Positions 1 through 5,122 of a DNA stretch of 5,122 nucleotides are shown one piece after another; position 1 is the first letter of the stretch; the number at the start of each line of letters is the position of its first letter. The position numbers and the translations under genes are program-made. This stretch comes from Anaerolineaceae bacterium (GTDB lineage Bacteria > Chloroflexota > Anaerolineae > Anaerolineales > Anaerolineaceae). The stretch lies in the NCBI GenBank assembly GCA_003542325.1, contig DPKV01000073.1, positions 10,111-15,232 of the forward strand, read 5' to 3'. The notes beneath the pieces are model-generated. The model was not told the origin of the DNA, did no database searches, and saw only the letters and a list, made by a program, of their open reading frames with translations.

Positions 1-702
1 GGAGCTTTGATTTCCTCCCTGACACCTTTTGACGCTGAATCCAACCTTAAATTTCTTTTTTCAGCGCCGATGAATCTTGATGAGAACAGCGGCTACCTGA
101 TAAGCATCAGCCATTTGGGAATGGTGAAACGTTCCCTTCTAAGTGATCTGCCGGGCCCATCGGCTCACCTGGTGACACTGACCAGGGTCAACGATGGCGA
201 TTCACTTTTGACTATTTTATTTACCAAAGGCGGAGAAGATATCGTCCTTGCGACACGGGATGGGATGGGGATCCGTTTCAGTGAGGAAGATGCCCGTCCG
301 ATGGGGTTGGTTGCAGCAGGTGTGGGCGGGATTAAACTGCGGGGAGATGATTTCGTTGTTGGTGCAGGCGTTGTCTCAAAGAAAGGCGAAGTCTTGCTGG
401 TGACCAACCGTGGGAGTGGAAAACGGATCGATCCGAAGGATTTCCCGGTCCAGGGCCGTTATGGGTATGGCGTGATCACCTGGAAGTTACCGAAAAATGA
501 AAAAGTCATTGGGATGATGGTTGGCCTGTTGACACATAATGGGGTGCTGCATTTCGAAGAGGCCGCCAGCCGGCTTGTGCATGTGAAAGATGCCCCATCC
601 TGCAACCGGATGCAAAAAGGCGGTCAGATCATCGATGTCAAATCGAATGACGAGATCATTGAGATGACAGTCCCGCTGGATATGGTCAATACCTTGGAAT
701 AA
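1..702 (+). CDS. gyrA: DNA gyrase subunit A (or ParC-like), C-terminal beta-pinwheel domain, 5'-partial
   Basis: The reading frame is open from base 1, so the gene starts outside the window; 233 C-terminal residues are visible. It encodes the DNA-wrapping beta-pinwheel of a type IIA topoisomerase A subunit, which with GyrB introduces negative supercoils in the cytoplasm. Successive blade-like repeats can be seen: GYLISISHLGMVKRSLLSDL near the start, then EDIVLATRDGMGIRFSEEDARPMG, then AGVGGIKLRGDDFVVGAGVV, EVLLVTNRGSGKRIDPKDFP, and a last blade around HNGVLHFEEAASRLVH. The RPMG...GV.GIKL...D.VV pattern is the classic signature of GyrA blades. The breakage-reunion domain, active tyrosine and any GyrA box (QRRGGKG-like) would be upstream and are not visible, so GyrA versus ParC is not strictly settled; GyrA is favoured. 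The C terminus is short, without an acidic tail. The gene is convergent with the next gene, only 9 bases separating the two stops. Confidence 0.9.
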   Translation, partial: GALISSLTPFDAESNLKFLFSAPMNLDENSGYLISISHLGMVKRSLLSDLPGPSAHLVTLTRVNDGDSLLTILFTKGGEDIVLATRDGMGIRFSEEDARPMGLVAAGVGGIKLRGDDFVVGAGVVSKKGEVLLVTNRGSGKRIDPKDFPVQGRYGYGVITWKLPKNEKVIGMMVGLLTHNGVLHFEEAASRLVHVKDAPSCNRMQKGGQIIDVKSNDEIIEMTVPLDMVNTLE

Positions 703-711
703 GGAGAAATA

Positions 712-1821
712 TTACGCTTCGGACTCGGCTTGCTGTAAGAAGGAGTATTGGTAGCTGATCAGGTTATCCAGCAATCCGAATGTTTCCTGTCCCTGTAAGC
801 TTTTACCTGAAGGAGAACTGGCTTCCCATTGCAGACTGACGATGTTTTCGTCCCGGGATTCACCCAGTAGTTCAAACTGCCCATCCGAATAATCCGCTAC
901 TAGAGAAGCTATCCTTGTCCGGATGGCTTCTTTGCCCTGGATAGCGCCCTCCGAATTAATTTGCACGGCATTTTCTGAATATAGGCCGAGGACTTTATCC
1001 GGATCATGACTGTTCAAGGCCGCAATATATTTTTGCGCCTGGCTGAGTTCGGGAATGGGGTTGTCATACTGGTAATCATGTACCAGGTCCCAAAATTCCG
1101 GCATGTACCGTCGAACGCCGTCCCAATACCAGAAATTGACCGCGCTCAATCCCAATTGCTTGGCGACGTCCATGAACTCGATCACTTCATGTTTATAAGG
1201 GATCCACCCCGATTCTTTATAGGTAGGGCCGGTGGGGATGATCGGCCTGAAGGGTTTTATTTGCTGGAATTCATTGACGCACCGCTGAAGCTGTTCACCG
1301 GCATTGTTGTGCGATGAAACCCAATAGACCTGCGGCATGTTGTAATCGCAACGTTCCAGGAAATTCGTCCAGGGGAAATTGATATGATAGGAAGGGTAGC
1401 GGTATGAACTCAGGGCGATCGGCATGCTTCCCAGGTTGTTGCGGAGAATGTTCATATAACGGCTTGCGGCGGTGGCTTTGGACTTGGTTTGGTATTCAAC
1501 TTCTGCGTTGACCACGAACCCATCCACACCTAATTCCAGAGCTCGTTTTACGGCGATCTCGGCTTCCTGGTCGGGGTAGTCTCCATAAACGTATTGCCAT
1601 CCCCAGACCTGGATGTTCTGGGCCTGAAGTTTCTTGATAGCCGGTTTGGCATAGTCATAGCCGCTGTCGAGATCAATGTTGTATGGAAAGGCGCCGTCCG
1701 CGATCTTGACAAGGACGTGAGACAGGTTGGCTTCCCGCGCGAGGGAGGCAATGCGATCGGGATCTCCGTTTTCACATTGCCTGACGATCCAGATGTAGTA
1801 CCCTTTTCCCGTTAATGTCAT
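712..1821 (-). CDS. Glycoside-hydrolase-like TIM barrel plus SnoaL/NTF2-like domain protein (paralogue 1)
   Basis: 369 residues. Residues 1-250 look like a TIM-barrel glycoside-hydrolase-like domain: opening MTLTGKGYYIWIVRQCENGD, strand HVLVKIADG (35-43), strand QVWGWQYVYG (71-80), strand GVDGFVVNAEVEY (98-110), IALSSYRYP (135-143), CDYNMPQVYWV (158-168), PIIPTGPT (193-200) and SAVNFWYWDG (226-235). The acid in VNAE (E107) and the WD near 233-234 sit at strand ends typical of active sites, but catalysis is inferred. Residues about 262-362 look SnoaL/NTF2-like (YIAALNSHDPDKVLGLYSENAVQI ... QGKEAIR ... YQYSF). There is no signal peptide or membrane segment, so a cytosolic location is expected. 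The start matches the paralogue at 1979-3079 and follows a GGTGG ribosome-binding-like site four bases upstream. I cannot name the family or substrate. The protein is about 63% identical to its paralogue, without gaps across 362 positions (hand count). It may be transcribed from the HD operon or from the 1822-1978 spacer. Confidence 0.8.
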   Translation of the reverse strand: MTLTGKGYYIWIVRQCENGDPDRIASLAREANLSHVLVKIADGAFPYNIDLDSGYDYAKPAIKKLQAQNIQVWGWQYVYGDYPDQEAEIAVKRALELGVDGFVVNAEVEYQTKSKATAASRYMNILRNNLGSMPIALSSYRYPSYHINFPWTNFLERCDYNMPQVYWVSSHNNAGEQLQRCVNEFQQIKPFRPIIPTGPTYKESGWIPYKHEVIEFMDVAKQLGLSAVNFWYWDGVRRYMPEFWDLVHDYQYDNPIPELSQAQKYIAALNSHDPDKVLGLYSENAVQINSEGAIQGKEAIRTRIASLVADYSDGQFELLGESRDENIVSLQWEASSPSGKSLQGQETFGLLDNLISYQYSFLQQAESEA

Positions 1822-1833
1822 AGTGCCACCAAA

Positions 1834-1890
1834 TTACTGTTTCTTGCTTCTCAAATTAACTTAAAAAGATATTCCAATGACCTCTATCAT
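1834..1890 (-). pseudogene. Possible decayed 3' remnant of a second HD-hydrolase gene
   Basis: Read on the minus strand, this piece of the spacer resembles the last codons of the intact HD gene (3093-3158), in the same order and in the same position before a TIM/SnoaL start. The first codons read M-I-E-V-I-G-I against V-I-E-A-M-N-A-I in the intact protein; 12 of the first 17 bases match. Further on, 1838-1852 reads E-K-Q-E-T against E-K-E-T at the intact C terminus, followed one base out of frame by TAA, against TAA in the intact gene. An internal TAA (1861-1863) and a frame change separate the two matching pieces, so it cannot encode an HD protein. As it stands, 1861-1890 could only be read as a nine-codon peptide. 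The matches are short and gapped, so chance is a real alternative; the nearby leader copy strengthens the case. Confidence 0.35.
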
Positions 1891-1892
1891 TG
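1875..1892. repeat. Short inverted repeat in the inter-paralogue spacer
   Basis: CAATGA and TCATTG form a perfect 6-bp inverted repeat around a 6-base loop. On the plus strand it is followed by TCCTTTTT and on the minus strand, after a gap, by CTTTTT, so it could be a weak terminator or mRNA hairpin. The stem is short and AT-rich, and half of it coincides with the ATG of the tiny ORF. No function is established. Confidence 0.3.
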
Positions 1893-1920
1893 TCCTTTTT
1901 AGTGCAATAATGATGCCAAA
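1892..1920 (-). repeat. Leader repeat, copy 2 (upstream of paralogue 1)
   Basis: This segment matches the bases immediately upstream of the HD gene (3672-3699) at 25 of 28 positions, with one extra T. Minus-strand core: TTTGG-CATCATTATTGCAC-TAAAAAGGAC, against TTTGG-TACCATTATTGCAT-TAAAAGGAC. In copy 1 the AAAAGGA is the HD gene's ribosome-binding site; in copy 2 the same AAAAAGGA lies about 70 bases from the paralogue 1 start and precedes only a nine-codon ORF. It may be a duplicated leader or a shared regulatory site. Confidence 0.65.
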
Positions 1921-1978
1921 GGTTGGGTTAGGGGAAGAAATAACCGACAAGCCTATCAATGAACGGCTCAGAGGGGGA

Positions 1979-3079
1979 TTACTTTTGAGGTCTGGTGAAG
2001 GAATATTGATATTTGATCTTGCCGTGATCCAGTCCCAGTGTTTCCTGCGTCTGAAGGAATTGTCCGTCCGGTGAGGCGATTTCCCAGGTAAGGTTGACGA
2101 TGTCCTCCTGTCTGGATTCCTTGACCAGTTGAAATTGCCCAACCGGGAAATCGGTCAGAAGATGGTTGTACCATGCTCTGATGGCTTCTTTACCCTGGAC
2201 GGTCGCGTCAGTTCGGATTTGAACGGCGTCATCTGCATACTGACGGATCAGGATTTCAGGATTGCGGCTGTTGAGAGCTGCGATATATTGCTGGATATTG
2301 CCGGTATGTTGCTCGGAATCGTTATATTGATAATCCCGCACCAAATCCCAGAATTTGGGCAGGTAGCGTCTTGCCCCATCCCAATACCAGAAATTCACAG
2401 CAGACAATCCCAGTTGGGTGGCGGTTTGAAAGAATTCCACAATCTCATCTTTATAAGGCGCCCAGCCTGATTCTTTAAAGGTTGGCCCAGTTGGGATGAT
2501 GGGGCGGAAAGGTGAAATTTCCTGATATTGCTCCACACTGCGGATCAGTTGTTCACCCGCATTGTTATGCGATTGAACCCAGTAAACCTGCGGCATGGTG
2601 TAATCGCAATATTCCAAAAATGCTGACCATGGAAAATTTGGATGGAAACCTGGATACCGGTAGGAACTCAGCGCGATGGGCATGCTGCCGAGGTTTTCCC
2701 GGAGGACTTTCATATAGACTTCTGCAGCTTTTTCATTTCCGCTATCTTCATACTCATTTTCAGCGTTGACAACGAAACCGTCAATGCCCAGATCAAGCGC
2801 CCGGACGACGACCGAATCAGCTTCCAGCTTGGGTTTCTGCCCATAAATATAGTGCCAGCCCCAAACAGCGATTCCCTGCTCGTGCAGTTTCTCAATGACG
2901 GGTTTGACTTCATCCTGTTCTGTGTCCGGATGAATGTTATAGGGGAAGACCCCGTCGGCGATCTTGATCAGGACATGGGATAAATTGGACTCTTTCGCAA
3001 GGGCAGCAATGCGCTCGGGATTCCCGTTTTCGCACTGTTTGACCATCCAGATAAAATAGCCTTTTCCCGTCAGAGTCAT
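1979..3079 (-). CDS. Glycoside-hydrolase-like TIM barrel plus SnoaL/NTF2-like domain protein (paralogue 2)
   Basis: 366 residues from the chosen start. The frame is open to a non-ATG start at 3142, but that would overlap the HD gene. The ATG at 3079 aligns exactly with the paralogue's MTLTGKGY start and follows AAAGGTG by five bases. Barrel landmarks: HVLIKIADG (35-43), AVWGWHYIYG (71-80), GIDGFVVNAENEY (98-110), IALSSYRYP (135-143), CDYTMPQVYWV (158-168), PIIPTGPT (193-200), SAVNFWYWDG (226-235). The SnoaL/NTF2-like domain covers about 264-361 (YIAALNSRNPEILIRQYADDAVQI ... VQGKEAIR ... YQYSF). There is no signal peptide, so it is probably cytosolic. It lies 10 bases after the HD gene, whose stop codon abuts its ribosome-binding site, so the two are probably co-translated. 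The glycosidase-like role is inferred from fold-level resemblance; the substrate is unknown. Compared with paralogue 1, the barrel is about 70% identical and the C-terminal domain about 51%. Confidence 0.8.
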   Translation of the reverse strand: MTLTGKGYFIWMVKQCENGNPERIAALAKESNLSHVLIKIADGVFPYNIHPDTEQDEVKPVIEKLHEQGIAVWGWHYIYGQKPKLEADSVVVRALDLGIDGFVVNAENEYEDSGNEKAAEVYMKVLRENLGSMPIALSSYRYPGFHPNFPWSAFLEYCDYTMPQVYWVQSHNNAGEQLIRSVEQYQEISPFRPIIPTGPTFKESGWAPYKDEIVEFFQTATQLGLSAVNFWYWDGARRYLPKFWDLVRDYQYNDSEQHTGNIQQYIAALNSRNPEILIRQYADDAVQIRTDATVQGKEAIRAWYNHLLTDFPVGQFQLVKESRQEDIVNLTWEIASPDGQFLQTQETLGLDHGKIKYQYSFTRPQK

Positions 3080-3089
3080 CGAGACACCT

Positions 3090-3665
3090 TTAGGTTTCTT
3101 TCTCCGGGGAACCTGCCAGGTCCAAATCCGCGGCGATTGCATTCATGGCTTCGATCACATTCCCGACATGCTCCCACAGCTCGATTCCTAATTCCCGGGC
3201 TCCCTGCTCCATTTCTTCCCGGTTCGCACCGGCCGCAAAAGAGCGATCCTTCCATTTATTCTTAACCGATTTCGGTTTGAGGTCATAGAGTGCCCGTGAA
3301 GGCCGGACCAGAGCAACTGCGGTAATCAAACCGGTCAGTTCATCACAGGCATAGAGGGTTTTTTCCATCAGGTTTTCTCTGACGACCCCGGTATGGTCTG
3401 CATGACTGAGGACGGCGTGGATGATCTCTTCCGGTACACCGTGCTCCCGCAGGATGTGTTCTCCGGCCAGGGGATGTTCTTCCATCGTGGGATGGATTTC
3501 CCAATCAAAATCATGTAACAATCCTGCGACGGCCCATTTTTCTTCATCCTCGCCAAATTTTCGAGCATAAAACCGCATGGCAGCTTCAACGGCCAGCATG
3601 TGTTTGACAAGGTTGGGGTTCTTGACGTATTCATTTACGATTGCGAATGCTTCTTCACGATTCAT
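3090..3665 (-). CDS. HD-superfamily metal-dependent hydrolase (COG2316-like)
   Basis: 191 residues. It is an HD-domain protein of the small predicted-hydrolase type, whose members are metal-dependent phosphohydrolases or nucleotidases; the exact substrate is unknown. Likely metal ligands are visible in order: H22 (KHML), H51-D52 (GLLHDFDW), H88 within SHADH, and D108 in CDELTGLI. The C-terminal half holds family-typical text (VRPSRALYDLKPKSVKNKWKD, SFAAGANREE) and a closing helix around VIEAMNAIAADLDL. Length is usual for the family and the domain is intact. No signal or membrane segment is seen, so it is cytosolic. Two ATG codons stand in tandem; the second (3665) is chosen because AAAAGGA is then seven bases away and the protein opens MNREEA, while the first (3668) would leave four. 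It is followed after 10 bases by paralogue 2, and preceded by a hairpin and a leader that recurs at 1892-1920. Confidence 0.88.
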   Translation of the reverse strand: MNREEAFAIVNEYVKNPNLVKHMLAVEAAMRFYARKFGEDEEKWAVAGLLHDFDWEIHPTMEEHPLAGEHILREHGVPEEIIHAVLSHADHTGVVRENLMEKTLYACDELTGLITAVALVRPSRALYDLKPKSVKNKWKDRSFAAGANREEMEQGARELGIELWEHVGNVIEAMNAIAADLDLAGSPEKET

Positions 3666-3671
3666 CATACA

Positions 3672-3699
3672 GTCCTTTTAATGCAATAATGGTACCAAA
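3672..3699 (-). promoter_or_regulatory. Leader repeat, copy 1, with the HD gene ribosome-binding site
   Basis: On the minus strand this 28-base leader ends in AAAAGGAC just before the HD start, giving a good Shine-Dalgarno site. The same segment, with three substitutions and one extra base, occurs at 1892-1920. No convincing -35/-10 pair can be placed here; the gene may be read from its own weak promoter or by read-through from the sanA-like gene. Confidence 0.6.
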
Positions 3700-3720
3700 C
3701 TGCGGAAAGTTTGGTTTTTT
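3694..3720 (+). terminator. Hairpin followed by a T-run (plus-strand orientation)
   Basis: ACCAAACT and AGTTTGGT form a perfect 8-bp stem with a 6-base loop (GCGGAA), followed directly by TTTTTT counting the last stem base. This is the layout of an intrinsic terminator for plus-strand transcription, yet the flanking genes are on the minus strand. On the minus strand the hairpin is preceded by A residues and not followed by a T-run, so there it could at most be a weak terminator after the sanA-like gene or a leader hairpin before the HD gene. Confidence 0.45.
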
Positions 3721-3738
3721 ATCCTTTTTCGTAGCCGA

Positions 3739-4392
3739 TCAGGGAAAAATGGGTTCGGGATTACCTAAAATCGGCGTGGGGTGGGCAATCAGGACATCCC
3801 AATAGGCATAGACGGAGGCCAGGACCTCTCGTGACCACCAATAGGTATAACTGCGCAGGCGATAATTGGCGTCGTCGGCCGGGACACCCGTCACCCGGAT
3901 GTCAAAAGCGTTGCACAGAAAAATCGCCCGCGGTAGGTGGAACGCCTGTGTGACGACGATCAGATCGTCCACACCGAAGATTGCTTTGGCCCGGTAGCAG
4001 CTATCGTATGTCCGACGACCGGCAAAATCAAGGACGATGTCTTCATCCGGCACGCCTAAAGAAAGGGCATGTTCTCGCATGGCGCCAGGTTCATCATAAT
4101 ATTCGGTGCTGTTATCGCCGCTCATCAATAGTTTTTCGACTTTTCCGGCGAAATAGAGTTCAGCGGCTTTCTCGACCCGGTCCTGCAGAACAATGCCGGC
4201 GGTTCCGTCACGGTTTAAGCCAGCGCCCAGCACAAGGGCAACCGGCGCATTAAGCACTTCAGCAGGGAGGAAGGTTTTTGGGGCGGCGAAAAGAAGCATC
4301 CCTGCCCGCATCAGTCCGGTCATCAGGAAGCCCGCCAGCACGAAATAAATCAGGCTGTGGAACAGTATTTTTACAATCTTTTTTAGCTTCAT
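3739..4392 (-). CDS. sanA: SanA/YdcF-family (DUF218) membrane-anchored protein
   Basis: 217 residues, close to the usual SanA length. Basic N terminus (MKLKKIVK), then a hydrophobic membrane anchor at about 9-36, and a DUF218 domain outside the membrane. Diagnostic stretches: VALVLGAGLNRDG (51-63), LQDRVEKAAELYFAGKVEKL (69-88), LMSGDN (89-94), EPGAMREHALSLGVP (101-115), DFAGRRTYDSCYRAKAIFGV (122-141), VVTQAFHLPRAIFLC (146-160) and GVPAD (169-173). These match the SanA branch, known in Escherichia coli for an envelope-barrier phenotype (vancomycin sensitivity at high temperature); the biochemical activity is not settled. The domain appears intact. The start overlaps the stop of the upstream PhnD-like gene in an ATGA arrangement, implying translational coupling. 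The gap to the HD gene is about 70 bases and contains a hairpin. In a monoderm-like phylum the vancomycin role may not carry over, so only the family is certain. Confidence 0.92.
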   Translation of the reverse strand: MKLKKIVKILFHSLIYFVLAGFLMTGLMRAGMLLFAAPKTFLPAEVLNAPVALVLGAGLNRDGTAGIVLQDRVEKAAELYFAGKVEKLLMSGDNSTEYYDEPGAMREHALSLGVPDEDIVLDFAGRRTYDSCYRAKAIFGVDDLIVVTQAFHLPRAIFLCNAFDIRVTGVPADDANYRLRSYTYWWSREVLASVYAYWDVLIAHPTPILGNPEPIFP

Positions 4393-5093
4393 TGTGTTGC
4401 CTGGGTTTGGGTGGTCATGGATTGCAGGTCCAACTCAAGCGGGGCAAGAATCCCCCGGAGCGGGTTATAGAAACCATCCGTTATCGTTTTGAAGGCTTCC
4501 ACATCAAAATTCAACGCGCTGGAAACCAACGCCAACCCATCCGGCAAATCCGGAAGGTCAAGGAAGGCTTCCTGCAATTGAACCTGCAGATAGAGCGGCA
4601 GCTCTGGAGAAGCGGACAGGCTGATATTCGGAATGACGCCCTCGGTCTGCCAGATGATCTCAACCACATCCTGAGCTTCCGGGATATCCTGAAGGATGTC
4701 ACCTGCAAGACGGGGATCGCCGACCAGAGCATACGTCACCCCGAAATCGCAAATCCCTTCGATATACAAAGCCCGGATAATTGCGCTGTAATCATAGACA
4801 AAAACCGGGTCGAGAATGGGGGTGCTGGTTTGTGCCAAAAGACCCTGGGGAACGTAGTATCCCGGCAGGGAATCGGCGTTCAGGAAACAAGGGCGGGTTC
4901 CTGCGAATTGTTGGAGTGCATCGATTACATTGCCCATGATCTGCCCGGTTTCTTCGTCAAAATAGGTCGTGAGTGCCGGGGGTAGCGGTGTTGCCTTGGA
5001 CTCTGGACTGACAACGCAGAAGGAGGAGGAGGAGTAGGAGGAGAAACTGAGCTTGTTGCAAAGGTATAATGAGTGGTTCGACAGGCTCACCAC
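4389..5093 (-). CDS. PhnD-like phosphate/phosphonate ABC transporter substrate-binding protein, apparently lacking its N-terminal lobe
   Basis: 234 residues if read from a GTG at 5093, but the frame stays open to the window edge, so this start is arbitrary. Residues about 60-220 resemble the C-terminal part of PhnD-type periplasmic binding proteins: DALQQFAGTRPCFLNADSLPGYYVP, YSAIIRALYIEGICDFGVTYA, GVIPNISLSASPELP, and FYNPLRG. Such proteins bind oxyanions or other small ligands outside the membrane for an ABC importer. Family members are about 300 residues with a signal peptide and first lobe; both are missing. The first 30 or so residues come from a dispersed repeat (VSLSNH) and an AGG-rich tract (SSYSSSSF) and look non-homologous. 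The GTG lacks a ribosome-binding site; an internal ATG at 4937 (MGNVIDAL) has only a weak one. No transporter genes are adjacent. It is probably a truncated or rearranged gene, though its last codon overlaps the sanA-like start in normal operon fashion. Confidence 0.6.
   Translation of the reverse strand: MVSLSNHSLYLCNKLSFSSYSSSSFCVVSPESKATPLPPALTTYFDEETGQIMGNVIDALQQFAGTRPCFLNADSLPGYYVPQGLLAQTSTPILDPVFVYDYSAIIRALYIEGICDFGVTYALVGDPRLAGDILQDIPEAQDVVEIIWQTEGVIPNISLSASPELPLYLQVQLQEAFLDLPDLPDGLALVSSALNFDVEAFKTITDGFYNPLRGILAPLELDLQSMTTQTQATQ
5020..5043. repeat. AGG trinucleotide low-complexity tract
   Basis: A run of AGG/GGA units, broken once by a TAGG, lies between the PhnD-like coding sequence and the dispersed repeat. 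On the minus strand it reads as CTCC repeats, translated as a serine-rich stretch unlike any binding protein. It marks the probable edge of the homologous coding region. Confidence 0.75.
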
Positions 5094-5100
5094 GAACGGG
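5073..5100. repeat. REP-like dispersed repeat (GTTCGACAGGCTCACC... type)
   Basis: The bases GTTCGACAGGCTCACCACGAAC carry terminal GTTCG and CGAAC arms that can pair, and belong to a sequence I recognise as a common intergenic repeat in many environmental bacterial genomes, often mistranslated as VVSLSNH. Here it supplies the apparent N terminus of the PhnD-like frame. Only one copy is in the window, so its repeat nature rests on recognition, not on the window itself. Bases 5101-5122 show nothing recognisable. Confidence 0.6.
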
Positions 5101-5122
5101 AAAGGGCTGATAAATTCAAATA

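Noticed and set aside
165..407. Minus-strand open frame inside the gyrA-like gene
   Set aside because: Its low-complexity proline/serine/threonine-rich translation is the reverse-strand shadow of a conserved GyrA domain.
1861..1890. Nine-codon ORF (MIEVIGISF) as a regulatory leader peptide for paralogue 1
   Set aside because: It has an AAAAAGGA site but only two to three bases of spacing, and no run of regulatory codons or attenuator structure. The resemblance to the HD gene 3' end explains it at least as well.
1950..1975. Terminator after paralogue 2 (AGCC ... GGCT on the minus strand)
   Set aside because: The stem is only four to five pairs with a long loop, and no T-run follows.
3080..3142. 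Longer 387-residue form of paralogue 2 starting inside the HD gene
   Set aside because: The extra 21 residues lie in the HD coding region and are absent from paralogue 1, whereas the ATG at 3079 has a proper ribosome-binding site and matches the paralogue's start.
4278..4985. Plus-strand open frame of 235 codons opposite the sanA-like and PhnD-like genes
   Set aside because: It is antisense to clearly homologous coding sequence, its translation has no recognisable domain, and it looks like a reverse-frame shadow.
5020..5122. CRISPR array or insertion-sequence end
   Set aside because: There are no regularly spaced repeats with unique spacers, no transposase frame and no target-site duplication; only a single REP-like unit and a trinucleotide tract are seen.

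Overview
The window looks like a chromosomal segment from a free-living bacterium of roughly balanced base composition. The style of the GyrA C-terminal domain and the neighbouring gene set suggest a Chloroflexota (Anaerolineae-like) genome. That assignment is inference from sequence style only; no rRNA or other decisive marker is present.

Layout: (1) 1-702, plus strand, the 3' end of a type IIA topoisomerase A subunit gene (gyrA-like). It converges on everything else, with only 9 bases between its stop and the next gene's stop. (2) 712-1821 and 1979-3079, minus strand, are two tandem paralogues of a two-domain protein: a glycoside-hydrolase-like TIM barrel followed by a SnoaL/NTF2-like domain. 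A hand alignment gives about 63% identity. (3) 3090-3665, minus strand, is an HD-superfamily hydrolase whose stop lies 10 bases before the start of the upstream paralogue, so the two form an operon-like pair. (4) 3739-4392, minus strand, is a SanA/YdcF-type (DUF218) membrane protein. (5) 4389-5093, minus strand, is the C-terminal part of a PhnD-like substrate-binding protein, overlapping the sanA-like start by four bases. Its apparent 5' end runs into an AGG-rich low-complexity tract and a REP-like dispersed repeat, so its N-terminal lobe appears lost or lies elsewhere.

The most interesting signal lies in the spacer between the two paralogues (1822-1978). It contains a near copy (25 of 28 bases) of the leader just upstream of the HD gene, and then, in the right order, short stretches resembling the last codons of the HD gene, immediately before the second paralogue. 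The simplest reading is that the whole leader-HD-TIM/SnoaL unit was duplicated and the second HD copy was then deleted, leaving a scar of about 60-70 bases. The joint function of the HD and TIM/SnoaL proteins is not known to me. Neither TIM/SnoaL protein has a visible signal peptide, which is unusual for a carbohydrate-active-looking barrel.
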